From a virus: a stretch of DNA of 64,000 nucleotides. How positions within the stretch are numbered: position 1 is the stretch's first letter; each line of letters begins with the position of its first letter. The stretch covers positions 16,004 through 80,003 of the IMG/VR virus record IMGVR_UViG_3300025585_000039; one strand, 5' to 3'. The position numbers were made by a program, and so were the translations under genes. Positions 50,901-58,416 of the stretch are shown here, one piece after another. Below the pieces are notes generated by a model. It did not search any database, had not been told where the DNA came from, and saw nothing but the letters and a program-made list of their open reading frames with translations.

Positions 50901-52174
50901 GCATTACCAAGTTCAAGAACGGTACGCATTATATTGCCTTGATTTCTTTCAGTCATTTCTTTAAGATTTATTCCAACACCAGCAAGCATTTCTTTTGCTG
51001 CTTTTGTTGGGTTAATTAAAGAACCAAGTGCTGACTTTAAACCGTTTGCTGCTGAAGCAGCGTCAACGCCACCCTCTTGCATTGCAGCCATAAATACTGA
51101 AAGGTCTTTTATGTCTCCACCAAGACCACGAATAATAGGTGCGGTACGTGGAATTGCCTGGGTAATATCATCTAGCGAAACAACTGTTTGGTTTTCTACT
51201 GCGTTAAGAAAGTCAACAGACTCAGCAAGTTGATTATTGCTCATCTTAAATGCATTTTGAAGTGTGATGGTTGCTTGAAATGCTTGTTGTTTATCTATTT
51301 CACCAAGAACACTAAGTTTAGTGGCTTGTCGAACTGTTTCTTGTAATTTTTCACCTTGAAAACCTGCTGCTGCTGCATCCGCAGCAATTGCCATTGTGTC
51401 TTGAATAGCAACCCCATACTTAGTAAATTCAGAAGCAAGATCTCTAATCATTTGAAGATTTGTATCTGTTTCTGTTTTACTTGTCATTAAGTCACCATAC
51501 ACACGCTTAAATCTTAATGCCTGTTGTTCAATATCCATAAATACCTTAGATGCCGTTGATCCAAAAATAGATAGTGGTACTGTAAAACCAACCATCAACT
51601 GACGACCAGCCCACTGAGTGTTCTTACCAAAGTTAATTAGATTGGTTGTACCCTGAGCAAGCAACTGATTGAAGAGTTGCTGTCTTTGCGCTGCCATCAT
51701 TGTCTTTACTGAATAATCGTTCATATTCATAGACAAAGGCGTAATAGAAATTGCCTTCATTGCGCCAGAGGCATCTCGGCCAAGTTTTATATATTGTGTC
51801 TGTAATTTGCGAACACGCTCTTCTGCGACTCTATTGATGGTATCAAATTCAGTTCTAAAAAGTTTACCGAATGACTTAGATGATGCTATACCATATCTAA
51901 AATATTCTCGCATTGAGAATTTGTTTTTTTCAAGGGAGGTGCTAAAAGATTCTGCAGCAGTTTTGATTGTTCTTATTTGTGCAGCAAATTGCCCAGTCGC
52001 ATTTACAGAATTAAGAAAATCTTGTTGTAATTGACGCTGGGCAATAGAAGCAGAAGCACTAGACTTTGCAATTGAAGAGTGGAAAAGAGATATCTGACGC
52101 TGTAAACTCTTTAGTTCAGCAAGAGCAGCAGACGTGTCGATATTAACGCTAATATTAGCATTAACATCACTCAT
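44999..52174 (-). CDS. Tail tape measure protein
   Basis: 2391 aa, the largest gene here. N-terminal coiled coil, a TP901-type core (about 200-500; QQALRFKRVYGD...TKYGVAIQDTMAIAADAAAAGFQGE, and a variant A-A-N-G-L-K-S-A-L motif), hydrophobic membrane-like segments near 545-575 and 1130-1170, long coiled coils (1500-2150), a run of nine glycines near 2190 and a C-terminus that repeats G-T-D-T-V-P-A-M-L-T-P-G-E-F-V-M, a motif also present upstream as G-T-S-D-S-I-I-A-R-V-S-N-G-E-A-I-I. Its length sets tail length; at about 0.15 nm per residue this predicts roughly 350 nm. Confidence 0.95.
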   Translation of the reverse strand: MSDVNANISVNIDTSAALAELKSLQRQISLFHSSIAKSSASASIAQRQLQQDFLNSVNATGQFAAQIRTIKTAAESFSTSLEKNKFSMREYFRYGIASSKSFGKLFRTEFDTINRVAEERVRKLQTQYIKLGRDASGAMKAISITPLSMNMNDYSVKTMMAAQRQQLFNQLLAQGTTNLINFGKNTQWAGRQLMVGFTVPLSIFGSTASKVFMDIEQQALRFKRVYGDLMTSKTETDTNLQMIRDLASEFTKYGVAIQDTMAIAADAAAAGFQGEKLQETVRQATKLSVLGEIDKQQAFQATITLQNAFKMSNNQLAESVDFLNAVENQTVVSLDDITQAIPRTAPIIRGLGGDIKDLSVFMAAMQEGGVDAASAANGLKSALGSLINPTKAAKEMLAGVGINLKEMTERNQGNIMRTVLELGNALKELTPLARQRVLEQLFGKFQYARVGALFDNIAKSGSQAQRVMELVGMSAQDLSRISQQELASIEENSMTKFKAAAEAMKNSIAPVGEIFVKVVTPILTFITNLADKFNGLSDHTKKVIAVIVTIFAGIGPVVLMLIGLFANFAGQFMKMLGMIRNGYLRLTGGSKILGEQTQYLTDEQLQAEAVAHSLDQVHAKLTQRFVVEADAVLNLKNAYLQAIAASERFAINNPGMMLPQSRRGPKGYASGGVISGPGTGTSDSIIARVSNGEAIIPAASVARNPDLVNALVSNSIPGFATGLGTSLQTIGTVLGGTFASRRYSPVAMMAPGNTPGGFGMDREWLQTSEQAKASFAASLNTMMMFESDVKATQSNYHKFSTQFRGINDQLFDLFKGGITDDITNISQVGERQFPIMADHITSMAQQGKLSAQEAERLTNALRKLVAPLESDLTQQNIQRVELAINEAGQTVVKRASTERSGQTLKPRVRANFLRELASRGMDAPTGYPQDYQFAHIPFSRAVSRFVPPFLRKKAGAGSAAEQRVMQMMNEGQTFKEGQVILDRNGQALGEAAIHGTAVGAATNSPSEKSKQIGRDISEGLIIGMEERLPAVKAAAQRVTATAMGDMVQTPSGLLVPKGASLGGTTKPEPVFLGMPEMVARQSRFGAFRDNVSARYAAFQERNAARQERFRAFSQRTSGVAMGLSAATFAASFAPGPIGDMAQKVAPVVAGFQTLSMILPMLSNPFVALGAAVVALGVGFWAFNRSAQKAAKELADAAKKEAEARVGSARAILEYGKFIGDKALPSSAQFSRDNKRLITADEAKVRTFTDFYSQKNSAATAAINAGAEQGQTGGINAIAFDVANRAAIFGLGPKDIAANIKAAADLIGADEIKVKAAVQQLLAPNGKDILKEPLTIQARIDFLNAASMQSIKRVGTAIQDVSKIKIPKSSGIDVNYQQLKNAAGAQESINKSYSGGFWSEVLGAGKQLMRGLNFNIPLEIDSLKIYKDLQSKVQLASMQLDLAFQQQTQSLAVLNQQYADGAIKQEDYNKQFDAIWNNFAGIGSSTVELVKALDKIDSSGELAKDSLADLATQVFSTLEKSNPKFAKRIKDDLAKLPKNTQISLMMGFANGSLTMMDLVLIPKILEQISGKEYSVAIKIIQTSDLSKGAIAQMTIQEAQKALDKVQKALAGDRANSALILEEARLKKTIADAKKAQEEAAKVLQNPKETPGTKTITDTTGNTRKTLFTDELMKKLKMFKLESINALGSYNDFVKALSKDMSGFKGMDNLMRSAGATQEAIDIINNIDSETLKKLGDRIYRLKDGKVIFGDLGKAILQFTKENSLMTFVDQQQQIVINTQEQVTAFGKLQKAGLSASQILAVLENAALTANIAAEDINSNDFKNFIAGAKAGAEATKQLAKELKAAKFAAQQEQETEADKVDQYFKYQEVVIKQQQRKNFIEQQGMSPEKYQQAISAQEEVVKAKQKEVDAINEAIDKKQEEIALWNRGLDLIGREEDKINDAYKKRTDAIDSQIEALNKVKDINSKLAEQEKQKTSLADALSQGDISAAAQIAQDMQAKAAENSTQSSIDALQERKKQLEIQQQKEIEKIQVDINGVLYTRTQLQEMVRTKEDEIYTIQQTTLKKAQDLVKAEQDKLDKMNEVINKYNTDMQKAIDAIIDKQGRSKAEWELIKEAVNATNDYLDTMAIDLDAVASGVISVEQAWNAVIAAINGAIAAQAAFKAGTGATGGGGGGGGGGNGTTTNPGNIDKTNATVKTETDKLLTSIKNGTTTDTSASKIANDMAASLLSDKAATAALGGVSGVMSSARYTGQAIAYAAQQAAAEKQAAALQKLKEAEAATKATKIMMYEDSYYRSAGGIIPKYFVAGGYAKGTDTVPAMLTPGEFVMSRYAVSNFGLDRMKAINSGKSIGDSMYNYNLTVNAQSDASPEDIAQTVMAQLRRIDSQKLRGQRV

Positions 52175-52200
52175 TCATTTCCACCTCTTTATTTTATAAA

Positions 52201-52530
52201 TTAGACATCTGCATTAATTGAAATACCCAATGGGCTTTCATTTAACTTGATACCTGAAGCAACATCTACAATCTTATAGACCGTTGGAAGGTCGATGTTA
52301 GATTCTAGTTTTGCCAGATCTTCCGCCAATTCTGGCTTGTATTGCTGAAGTGCAATTTGTACACATTCCATTAAAACGCTCATTGACTTATCATTATCAT
52401 CCGCAACCTTGGCGATTTTATCAAATGTTTTCATAAATTTACGAAGTAGTGCGATGCTTAATGGACGCAATTCAATTTCTGTCCCATCAACTAATGTCAC
52501 TATTTCTTTTTCATGTACTGTAGTTGTCAT
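52201..52530 (-). CDS. Tail assembly chaperone, paralogue 2
   Basis: 109 aa. Helical, with I-E-L-R-P-L-S-I-A-L-L-R-K-F-M-K-T-F-D-K-I, then S-V-L-M-E-C-V-Q-I-A-L-Q-Q-Y and L-P-T-V-Y-K-I-V-D-V-A-S-G-I-K-L. Each block has a counterpart in the same order in the 52578 protein. It lies right before the tape measure, as chaperones G/GT do. It is a separate gene with its own SD (GGAGG), not a frameshift extension. Confidence 0.7.
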   Translation of the reverse strand: MTTTVHEKEIVTLVDGTEIELRPLSIALLRKFMKTFDKIAKVADDNDKSMSVLMECVQIALQQYKPELAEDLAKLESNIDLPTVYKIVDVASGIKLNESPLGISINADV

Positions 52531-52556
52531 TTATTCCTCCGTTATTGACTTAACTA

Positions 52557-52565
52557 ATTATATCA
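52557..52565 (-). promoter_or_regulatory. Extended -10 promoter motif (TGATATAAT)
   Basis: TG-A-TATAAT in the 47-base gap between the two chaperone genes, about 27 bases before the ATG at 52530. Could give chaperone 2 and the tape measure separate expression. No good -35. Confidence 0.4.
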
Positions 52566-52577
52566 CAAAGAGCCAAA

Positions 52578-53261
52578 TTACGAATCTATCTTTTCGTAAT
52601 CTAAGCCCAACCCTATTCCAAATCCTGCTGTTTGTGCATTTTGACCTTGCAAAGATAAAATATCATTAGAATCCTTAGTTTGTCCTTTACTAAATACTCT
52701 GGCCTTAAGATCTTCCCAAGCATTACTCTTGCCAGTCTGCTCATCTAAATCTACACCCTGTAGGGCTGCATTAAACTTCTTTGCTTCATAGTCCAATTCC
52801 CTTTTTGTAGAAAGGATTGCTAAAAGTTCTGGCATAGATATAGAGTTTTCTAGTTCCTCAAAGTTTTTCCATATACCCGTCAAAAATACCTCTGATTCTA
52901 GTCTAGCAATATCCATGGTTGCCCAAGTACTACCTTCAGCACTTTTTATGGAACTCTGTTTTTCATCATTTTTGGCAACTTTAATGTCTGCCGAATATTC
53001 AATTATTTTATAAAGTGTTTTAATGTCAAATGCCAAAGATAATTCTTCTATATCATTGAATACCCCTGGTGCAAACTGTGACATAGAAATAAGTGCACAT
53101 TCTAATAGGATATCTATTGATGCCTCATTATTTTTTGCTGTATGCACCGTTTCAAACTTTTCCATGAAATCATGCATGTATCGTATTTTTAATGGGGTAA
53201 TTAAATATTCATTACCCTGAATATCATGTACACTATTAATGTCATAGATTTTGATTGCCAT
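52578..53261 (-). CDS. Tail assembly chaperone, paralogue 1; possibly leaderless
   Basis: 227 aa. Residues 18-90 match the 52201 protein block for block (ITPLKIRYMHDFMEKFETV; IDILLECALISMSQF; IKTLYKIIEYSADIKV). The extra C-terminal 130 residues (A-R-L-E-S-E-V-F-L...E-L-E-N-S-I-S-M-P-E-L...R-E-L-D-Y-E-A-K-K-F) resemble the T-domain of long chaperone forms. A TACAAT box six bases before the ATG and the lack of a SD suggest a leaderless message. Confidence 0.68.
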   Translation of the reverse strand: MAIKIYDINSVHDIQGNEYLITPLKIRYMHDFMEKFETVHTAKNNEASIDILLECALISMSQFAPGVFNDIEELSLAFDIKTLYKIIEYSADIKVAKNDEKQSSIKSAEGSTWATMDIARLESEVFLTGIWKNFEELENSISMPELLAILSTKRELDYEAKKFNAALQGVDLDEQTGKSNAWEDLKARVFSKGQTKDSNDILSLQGQNAQTAGFGIGLGLDYEKIDS

Positions 53262-53267
53262 CTATAT

Positions 53268-53276
53268 ATTGTACCA
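53268..53276 (-). promoter_or_regulatory. Extended -10 motif of a probable leaderless transcript
   Basis: TG-G-TACAAT ending six bases before the chaperone ATG at 53261, so transcription should begin at the start codon. It comes right after the terminator at 53283-53305. Confidence 0.45.
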
Positions 53277-53282
53277 AATGAC

Positions 53283-53305
53283 AAAACCCACCATTGCTGG
53301 TGGGT
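53283..53305 (-). terminator. Rho-independent terminator after the major tail gene
   Basis: ACCCACC-AGCAAT-GGTGGGT (7-bp perfect stem, 6-base loop) followed by a short T-run (TTTG) on the minus strand, 23 bases after the major tail protein stop. It should make tail-tube mRNA more abundant than downstream genes. Confidence 0.85.
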
Positions 53306-53328
53306 CTGTCTATTAAATTGTATTTCTG

Positions 53329-53958
53329 TTATGCGAAAGTACGATCCACAATCTTTCCATAAGATCCTGATGTATCTTCTGGAAGTAGACGGAATGTAAC
53401 TTCGAATTCAGTTGCTGTATCACGCTTTGCAGATACTGTAACATTTTCAATTGAAAGTGCACGATATGCTGCATAAACACGTTCTACGCTAGTTGTGTCG
53501 CAATCTCCAGTTCCTGGACCCACTGCAACCAATCCACGCTCAACTGGGCATTCGCCTAGTCGACCTGCTGAAAGTGTCAAAGTTTGTCCTGCGCTTGTAG
53601 ACTTGCCTGCTTCAGAACCGAGATCGGCTGAAGCACCTGCTGTTGCAAGAAGTAGGTTTTCAAGTGTTGCTTCTGCAAAAGATGTCTTTAGGGACACCTG
53701 CATTCCTTGCTTGTAAAGTTTAGCAACGTCAAGAACCTGATCTACTTTTACTTCACCGAAATCTGGTTGGAACTGAAGTTCCAAACCATTGTTTGTATAA
53801 CCAACATTTCTCCAGTCAGCATCTGCGGACAAGGTTTCCTTGTACGAAGTACCGCTTGCGAATGCTGGAAGATCGTCGCTAGTCAAAGTTGTATCTGCAA
53901 CGAATAACGCAGCAGCACCAACGATGATTTGTTTCGAATCACCTGCTTGATAAGCCAT
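53329..53958 (-). CDS. Major tail (tube) protein
   Basis: 209 aa, soluble, beta-rich, with the tail-tube-like order G-A-A-A-L-F-V-A-D, then a D-W-R-N-V-G-Y-T-N-N-G-L-E-L-Q-F-Q-P-D-F-G-E-V-K-V-D-Q block (also seen in other actinophage tail tubes) and a C-terminal E-F-E-V-T-F-R-L-L-P-E. It has its own extended -10 and terminator and a good SD (AGAGG), as expected for an abundant virion protein, and it sits between the neck genes and the chaperones. Confidence 0.8.
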   Translation of the reverse strand: MAYQAGDSKQIIVGAAALFVADTTLTSDDLPAFASGTSYKETLSADADWRNVGYTNNGLELQFQPDFGEVKVDQVLDVAKLYKQGMQVSLKTSFAEATLENLLLATAGASADLGSEAGKSTSAGQTLTLSAGRLGECPVERGLVAVGPGTGDCDTTSVERVYAAYRALSIENVTVSAKRDTATEFEVTFRLLPEDTSGSYGKIVDRTFA

Positions 53959-54008
53959 ATTTTCACCTCTTCTGTTTTAATGAAAGTAGGCGTGTTTCCT
54001 CATTCATA

Positions 54009-54017
54009 AGTATAACA
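54009..54017 (-). promoter_or_regulatory. Extended -10 promoter motif (TGTTATACT)
   Basis: TG-T-TATACT in the 65-base gap before the major tail gene; the leader would be about 44 bases and includes AGAGGTG as SD. Together with the terminator at 53283 it would give a single-gene transcript. Confidence 0.45.
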
Positions 54018-54023
54018 GCCTTT

Positions 54024-54659
54024 TTAAGATTTATGCCAGTCATATTCTACTATCATTTTGTTACCAGCGTAAGTTCTGGCGGTTCCAAAGTCAATAATAT
54101 CCCTGGTTTCCTGTAGTTGGTAGACCCTGAGCCTATGGAAAAATGGTACCAAAAAGTCTTGCCCTTTAAATTTTGCTGTTTTAAGCATTATAGGTTTGGT
54201 AAGATCATCCTTTAAAATACCACCATCATTATATTTTTCATACATCAATTGTCCATCATCAGTAGTTTTTTGAATCGGTGTTCCAGGATTATCCTCTACA
54301 TACTGCGAGACCCATTTGTTAACTCTTTGTGCAGATTCATCTTCGCTATCTAGTAGGTCTTGCATATGTTGGGCAGTTTCAATAACACGATCTACAGCCT
54401 CTTCTCCAACTGCATAAAAATAATACATAAGTTGTTCTGATTTAATATGAGGAAATGGACTTCTTCTCATTCTTAACATACGATCATATACTGCAAAAAT
54501 TCCACTAGTTGAATTACCATTTTGTATAAATGTTTGTGTTAAATCATCAATAGTTGTAGGGCTTGTTGGAAAAAATGGAATTGTTTCATTTTCTGCATAT
54601 GCAGGAGTATTATCTTTTAGGTATGCATTAATAAATGTTGGTGGATGATAAATAGCCAT
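54024..54659 (-). CDS. Tail terminator-like protein
   Basis: 211 aa. Ends with F-F-H-R-L-R-V-Y-Q-L-Q-E-T-R-D-I-I-D-F-G-T-A-R-T-Y-A-G-N-K-M-I-V-E-Y-D-W, a strand-helix pattern seen in tail-terminator/neck proteins of large actinophages. Located between the gp10-like and major tail genes, the usual place of the terminator. No clear catalytic feature. Confidence 0.55.
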   Translation of the reverse strand: MAIYHPPTFINAYLKDNTPAYAENETIPFFPTSPTTIDDLTQTFIQNGNSTSGIFAVYDRMLRMRRSPFPHIKSEQLMYYFYAVGEEAVDRVIETAQHMQDLLDSEDESAQRVNKWVSQYVEDNPGTPIQKTTDDGQLMYEKYNDGGILKDDLTKPIMLKTAKFKGQDFLVPFFHRLRVYQLQETRDIIDFGTARTYAGNKMIVEYDWHKS

Positions 54660-55333
54660 TATGCACCAACCTTTATATTAGCAATCCAACGATATCCAGT
54701 TTCTAGTCCCTTGTTACGACCCATCTTAGAACCTGATCTAATGTTGTTCTTATATGCAGTTGGTGTACCTAGTTCTGACAAGATACCGCTTGATCTTAAA
54801 AATGCTTGTGTAAAATATCTAGAGAAAAAAGAGTCAAATGTTTTTTCAAATTGTCCTTCAGTATTTCCACCAGGATTATTTACAGTTACTGGACTTTTAG
54901 TAAATACTTCATCTTTGCCAACTTTAAACCTAAGTGCCTGTGCATTTTTAGGTGCAATAGTTACAGACATTCCAGTTTCCATAATATTTGCTTTATTATA
55001 AAATGGTTCTCTAGATCCATTTTGAATGCTTCGTGATTGACTAAATGTAGATTTAAAAGACAGACCGAGATTACTTACAGTATATTGAATATCAAATAGT
55101 CTAGCCTGTGGACTTCCAGTTTCATACCACTCATATACGTGGTGCAAAGATGCTGGGTTAACTCTTGCGCTAGAGTCAACATACTCTTTTAATAGTGAAA
55201 CTACTTCATTACCTAGTTTATTTAAAAATATATTTTTGCCCTTTTTTACGCCATCCAGAAATCCAATAGAGTACTCAACTATATTTTTCATTTCAGACAT
55301 AAATAACTTATCATCAAGTTTTACATTTATCAT
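54659..55333 (-). CDS. Neck/tail-completion protein (HK97 gp10-like?)
   Basis: 224 aa with a helical N-terminal half (L-D-G-V-K-K-G-K-N-I-F-L-N-K-L-G-N-E-V-V-S-L-L-K-E-Y-V-D-S-S-A-R-V-N-P) and a beta-rich C-terminal half. The G-V-x-x-G-K...L-x-x-Y-I/V-D-x-x-A-R-x-N-P-x-x-L-H-H-V-Y-E-W pattern is common in actinophage head-tail joining proteins. Overlaps the stopper gene by four bases. Confidence 0.55.
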   Translation of the reverse strand: MINVKLDDKLFMSEMKNIVEYSIGFLDGVKKGKNIFLNKLGNEVVSLLKEYVDSSARVNPASLHHVYEWYETGSPQARLFDIQYTVSNLGLSFKSTFSQSRSIQNGSREPFYNKANIMETGMSVTIAPKNAQALRFKVGKDEVFTKSPVTVNNPGGNTEGQFEKTFDSFFSRYFTQAFLRSSGILSELGTPTAYKNNIRSGSKMGRNKGLETGYRWIANIKVGA

Positions 55334-55776
55334 AAATCTACTCCTTGATTTTCTGACCTACGTAATACAACCTTATAATACTCTACGCCACCAAAAGGAC
55401 CTACAATTGGTTCTTGTGATGCTATTTCAAAAATTGTAGATTTGCCTGCTCTCACACCTGCTGTTTCTAAATAGATGTTTTCACAATTTCTATCACGAAT
55501 ATTACTAATTACAATATTTGTCAGCGATGTCTTAGCATCTCTGGTTGATATTCTGATATCACTTTTAACTCGTCCAGACAAAATAAGTGTCTGTGTGATA
55601 TTTACATTTGGCTTAATATCTTCTTGTGCTGCACCACCTGGTGAAGCAAAACTACAAGCAATTGTCTTATCGTGCATCCATTGTTTCTTTACGTTTCCAT
55701 ATGCACCTTGCTCTACTGTTGGATAGAACACATCTGCTTGTAATGGAAATACAAAATCTGGCTCTTCGCAGATCAT
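55330..55776 (-). CDS. Head-closure (stopper)-like protein
   Basis: 148 aa beta-rich protein, starting F-V-F-P-L-Q-A-D-V-F-Y-P-T-V-E-Q-G and with a long strand series L-I-L-S-G-R-V-K-S-D-I-R-I. Size and position (after the adaptor, before the gp10-like protein) fit the head-completion stopper. No diagnostic motif. Confidence 0.5.
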   Translation of the reverse strand: MICEEPDFVFPLQADVFYPTVEQGAYGNVKKQWMHDKTIACSFASPGGAAQEDIKPNVNITQTLILSGRVKSDIRISTRDAKTSLTNIVISNIRDRNCENIYLETAGVRAGKSTIFEIASQEPIVGPFGGVEYYKVVLRRSENQGVDL

Positions 55777-56696
55777 TACAATACCCCAATTTTTTGAATA
55801 GACTTATCATACTTTTCAAGTATCTTGTCTACAACAGTATTTCCCGTTCCCTCGAACATTTTTTTATCAAACTGTATTCTATATTGATCAGTTATATAAG
55901 ACTGAACATATCTCTTATAGTAATCTAGTTTACCGCACTTGATATCTTCAATTAACATTTTGGTTGCTGCAACAACATCTGGTGGAACAACCTTATATCC
56001 AACATCCATAACAACAGTATAATCAAATCCTTTAGGAAAATCGCCTATTCTATATCCAACAAATCCCAAATCTCCAGATGATCCAATAATCTTAGTTGGA
56101 TTATATTCCATTCTATTTCTTTCATCTGTTGAAGTTGCGTTTTCTGTTCTATAAATTCCAGAATTATCTAATAAGATATCATAGGAGTAAGCATAATTGC
56201 TTGCATCTTCTACATCATAAACTAAAATATTATTTTCATAAACTTTCAATACACGATTACTATCGTGCCATAGTGGTAGGTAGTCTGTACCCTGACCAAC
56301 AACATTTAAAACTAATTTATGGTTATAAAAACCATCTCCGACACATGTATCAATAATAGATCTTGCTACTAATTCCAAATTCTTGTATTCTTGAATATCT
56401 GAAGCGGTATCTCCAAATTCACTTGGATTTACATATGGCCTAATAATAGATAAATTATCTTCATGCAAAACATGTTCATGCTCTGTATCATAAAATCTAA
56501 TTAAAAAGTTTCTATCGAACTGCACCTTTGTAAGTGGTAATTCATATACCAACTTGCCATTTTCATCTGACATAATGTTGGTTTCTTCAATTGAGTGATC
56601 CACCAAATCCTCAACATACACAATGTACTCATAGTTTGCTATGGGTAGTATCCATGTGGTTGTTAAAGGATAAGGCGGAACTCTCAATACTTCCAT
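55776..56696 (-). CDS. Head-tail adaptor-like protein
   Basis: 306 aa. The C-terminal 80 residues (V-P-P-D-V-V-A-A-T-K-M-L-I-E-D-I-K-C-G-K-L-D-Y-Y-K-R-Y-V-Q-S) resemble the helical bundle of head-tail adaptors such as gp6-like and YqbG-like proteins, while the N-terminal half is an additional Ig-like beta domain (IANYEYIVYVEDLVD). Directly downstream of the capsid block. Confidence 0.58.
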   Translation of the reverse strand: MEVLRVPPYPLTTTWILPIANYEYIVYVEDLVDHSIEETNIMSDENGKLVYELPLTKVQFDRNFLIRFYDTEHEHVLHEDNLSIIRPYVNPSEFGDTASDIQEYKNLELVARSIIDTCVGDGFYNHKLVLNVVGQGTDYLPLWHDSNRVLKVYENNILVYDVEDASNYAYSYDILLDNSGIYRTENATSTDERNRMEYNPTKIIGSSGDLGFVGYRIGDFPKGFDYTVVMDVGYKVVPPDVVAATKMLIEDIKCGKLDYYKRYVQSYITDQYRIQFDKKMFEGTGNTVVDKILEKYDKSIQKIGVL

Positions 56697-56698
56697 CT

Positions 56699-57148
56699 TT
56701 AGTTACCGTGCTCTTTATCAATTTCGTCTTGTGTGGCTTTGCGAACGCCATCTCTAGATAACCACTTATCCTCGTGCTCTTTTGAAATAACGTTGAATCC
56801 TTTATTTAGATTTCCAACACCGCTCCAAAATACGCTGCGTTCTGCAACTACATAAGAAACTTCCTTTTTGGCTGCTGGAGCCTTCTTCTTTGCAGGTGCC
56901 TTTGGTTCTGCTTTTGCAACACCAATTACACCATTTGCAACATACCCTAAAGCATCTTTTCCTTCTGCATCTGGTGCAGGAGTGGATACAGCAGATATGA
57001 AAGAAGGTTCTGGCTTTGGTTCTTCTGCCTTTGTCTCTTCTACAACTGGTTCCTCAACCTTTGGCTCTTCTTGTGCCTCTGGTTCATCTTTAACTAGTTG
57101 ATCTAAAATCGCATCGAGTTCAGCATCATCATTAAAATTTTCTGACAT
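56699..57148 (-). CDS. Capsid-associated small protein
   Basis: 149 aa in three parts: an acidic, proline-rich N-terminus (E-E-P-K-V-E-E-P-V), an A-P-A-K-K-K-A-P-A-A-K-K basic linker, and a C-terminal 45-residue domain F-W-S-G-V-G-N-L-N-K-G-F-N-V-I-S-K-E-H-E-D-K-W-L-S-R-D-G-V-R. That domain recurs after major capsid genes in many actinophages. It may decorate the head or join the neck. Good SD (TTGGAGG) behind an extended -10 motif. Confidence 0.6.
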   Translation of the reverse strand: MSENFNDDAELDAILDQLVKDEPEAQEEPKVEEPVVEETKAEEPKPEPSFISAVSTPAPDAEGKDALGYVANGVIGVAKAEPKAPAKKKAPAAKKEVSYVVAERSVFWSGVGNLNKGFNVISKEHEDKWLSRDGVRKATQDEIDKEHGN

Positions 57149-57168
57149 ATTATTACCTCCAATGTTAT

Positions 57169-57177
57169 ATTATAACA
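57169..57177 (-). promoter_or_regulatory. Extended -10 promoter motif (TGTTATAAT)
   Basis: TG-T-TATAAT in the gap after the capsid terminator, about 20 bases before the ATG at 57148. It would restart transcription of the neck genes. No clear -35. Confidence 0.5.
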
Positions 57178-57184
57178 GATTACT

Positions 57185-57226
57185 AAAAAATTAAGAGGGG
57201 GAGGAGATTCAACCCCTACCCCCTCT
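57185..57226 (-). terminator. Rho-independent terminator after the major capsid gene
   Basis: AGAGGGGG (57219-57226) pairs with CCCCCTCT (57194-57201) with further partial pairing in the loop, followed by TAATTTTTT on the minus strand. It starts about 20 bases after the capsid stop. Confidence 0.9.
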
Positions 57227-57246
57227 CAAAGGTTACTGTTTACAGA

Positions 57247-58389
57247 TTATGCATCTGCAGCAGCGTCTGCCCATGCAATAGCGTCTTCTTCTTCCCATTG
57301 AATACCGAAGCGGACGAATACTGTGTATTCAATTGTGTCCTTCTTCGCCTTGTATTCACGGTTAACGACGATATCACGTTGGAAGCCCCAAACACGGTTC
57401 TGAGGGAATGTCAAATCGACATAACCTGCAGGATAGTAAGGAACTTCTTGAACATCGATACCTAGAACACGAGTTGTACGTGCTCCACCGAATGTCTGTG
57501 CAGAACCATCAAGGTATGCTTGACGATTTGCAGATGTACCAGCAACACGGTTACCCATTGCTTCAGCAATTGCATCAGCGAGAGTTCCGTTATGCTTGAC
57601 GATACCTGCGAACACGTCTGTACCTGCATAGAACTTAAGATTATTCTTAAGTGCACGATACTTACGTGGCATAGCAAGGATAATGTTTTGCATTACCTCT
57701 GGTGTCCAAGCGTTGTCAGCAACTGTAACAACTGATTCGTGTGAATCTCCGTTGTCTTGATGCTTCTTAACAAAGCCCTTCATAATAGAAAGGAAGTTAC
57801 CTGTTGAACCATCACCATTGATAGCGAGATCTTCGATATCGTTAGCAAATGCGTTTGTCATAAGACGAACGAGATGGTCTTCAAGTGCAGCCCCCTCAAT
57901 ATTATCTTCGAGTGCTTCAGCAGAAACTTCCCAATCGAGACGAATCTTCTTTGTAGTAAGTTCTACCTTGCTGAATGTTGCACCAGTATTTGTGTAATCG
58001 CCAACACCTTGAGCAGCAGCACGAATAACACGCTCACCAACGTTAACTTTTTCAAGTTCCATGGTGTTTGCTCTCATTGTGACACGACGACCGTCTTGGG
58101 CGAGAACAGTAGCATCCCATACATAATCGATGAAACGCTGTGCTTGTTCAGGGCGGAGAATTCCGCTTCCAGCCTCACCCGAAGGATTTACTGCGTTAGG
58201 ACCTGTGGTCAAACCCAAATTTGCATTTGGAATATTACCAAGGACACCGCCTGTAGCATAGTTACCAGGAATATTGGAACCTGCTTCAGATCCTGAAGCA
58301 AATCCACCTTGTGACTGGTAAAGACCTGGTGTTGTCCCACCTAGTTCTCCAGACTCTCCTGGTTGATTTTTAATTAACTCTTCCGACAT
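57247..58389 (-). CDS. Major capsid protein (HK97 fold)
   Basis: 380 aa. A Gly/Ser/Pro/Asn-rich N-terminal arm (1-80), then an HK97-type sequence: P-E-Q-A-Q-R-F-I-D-Y-V-W-D-A-T-V-L, M-E-L-E-K-V-N-V-G-E-R-V-I-R-A, a K-I-R-L-D-W-E-V-S-A-E-A-L-E-D-N-I-E spine region, D-L-A-I-N-G-D, and a late G-I-D-V-Q-E-V-P-Y-Y-P. The arm may be removed by the protease encoded upstream. Strong SD (TTGGAGG) and its own terminator mark it as a highly expressed gene. Confidence 0.93.
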   Translation of the reverse strand: MSEELIKNQPGESGELGGTTPGLYQSQGGFASGSEAGSNIPGNYATGGVLGNIPNANLGLTTGPNAVNPSGEAGSGILRPEQAQRFIDYVWDATVLAQDGRRVTMRANTMELEKVNVGERVIRAAAQGVGDYTNTGATFSKVELTTKKIRLDWEVSAEALEDNIEGAALEDHLVRLMTNAFANDIEDLAINGDGSTGNFLSIMKGFVKKHQDNGDSHESVVTVADNAWTPEVMQNIILAMPRKYRALKNNLKFYAGTDVFAGIVKHNGTLADAIAEAMGNRVAGTSANRQAYLDGSAQTFGGARTTRVLGIDVQEVPYYPAGYVDLTFPQNRVWGFQRDIVVNREYKAKKDTIEYTVFVRFGIQWEEEDAIAWADAAADA

Positions 58390-58416
58390 ATTGTCACCTC
58401 CAAGTTTTCTTTTTAC

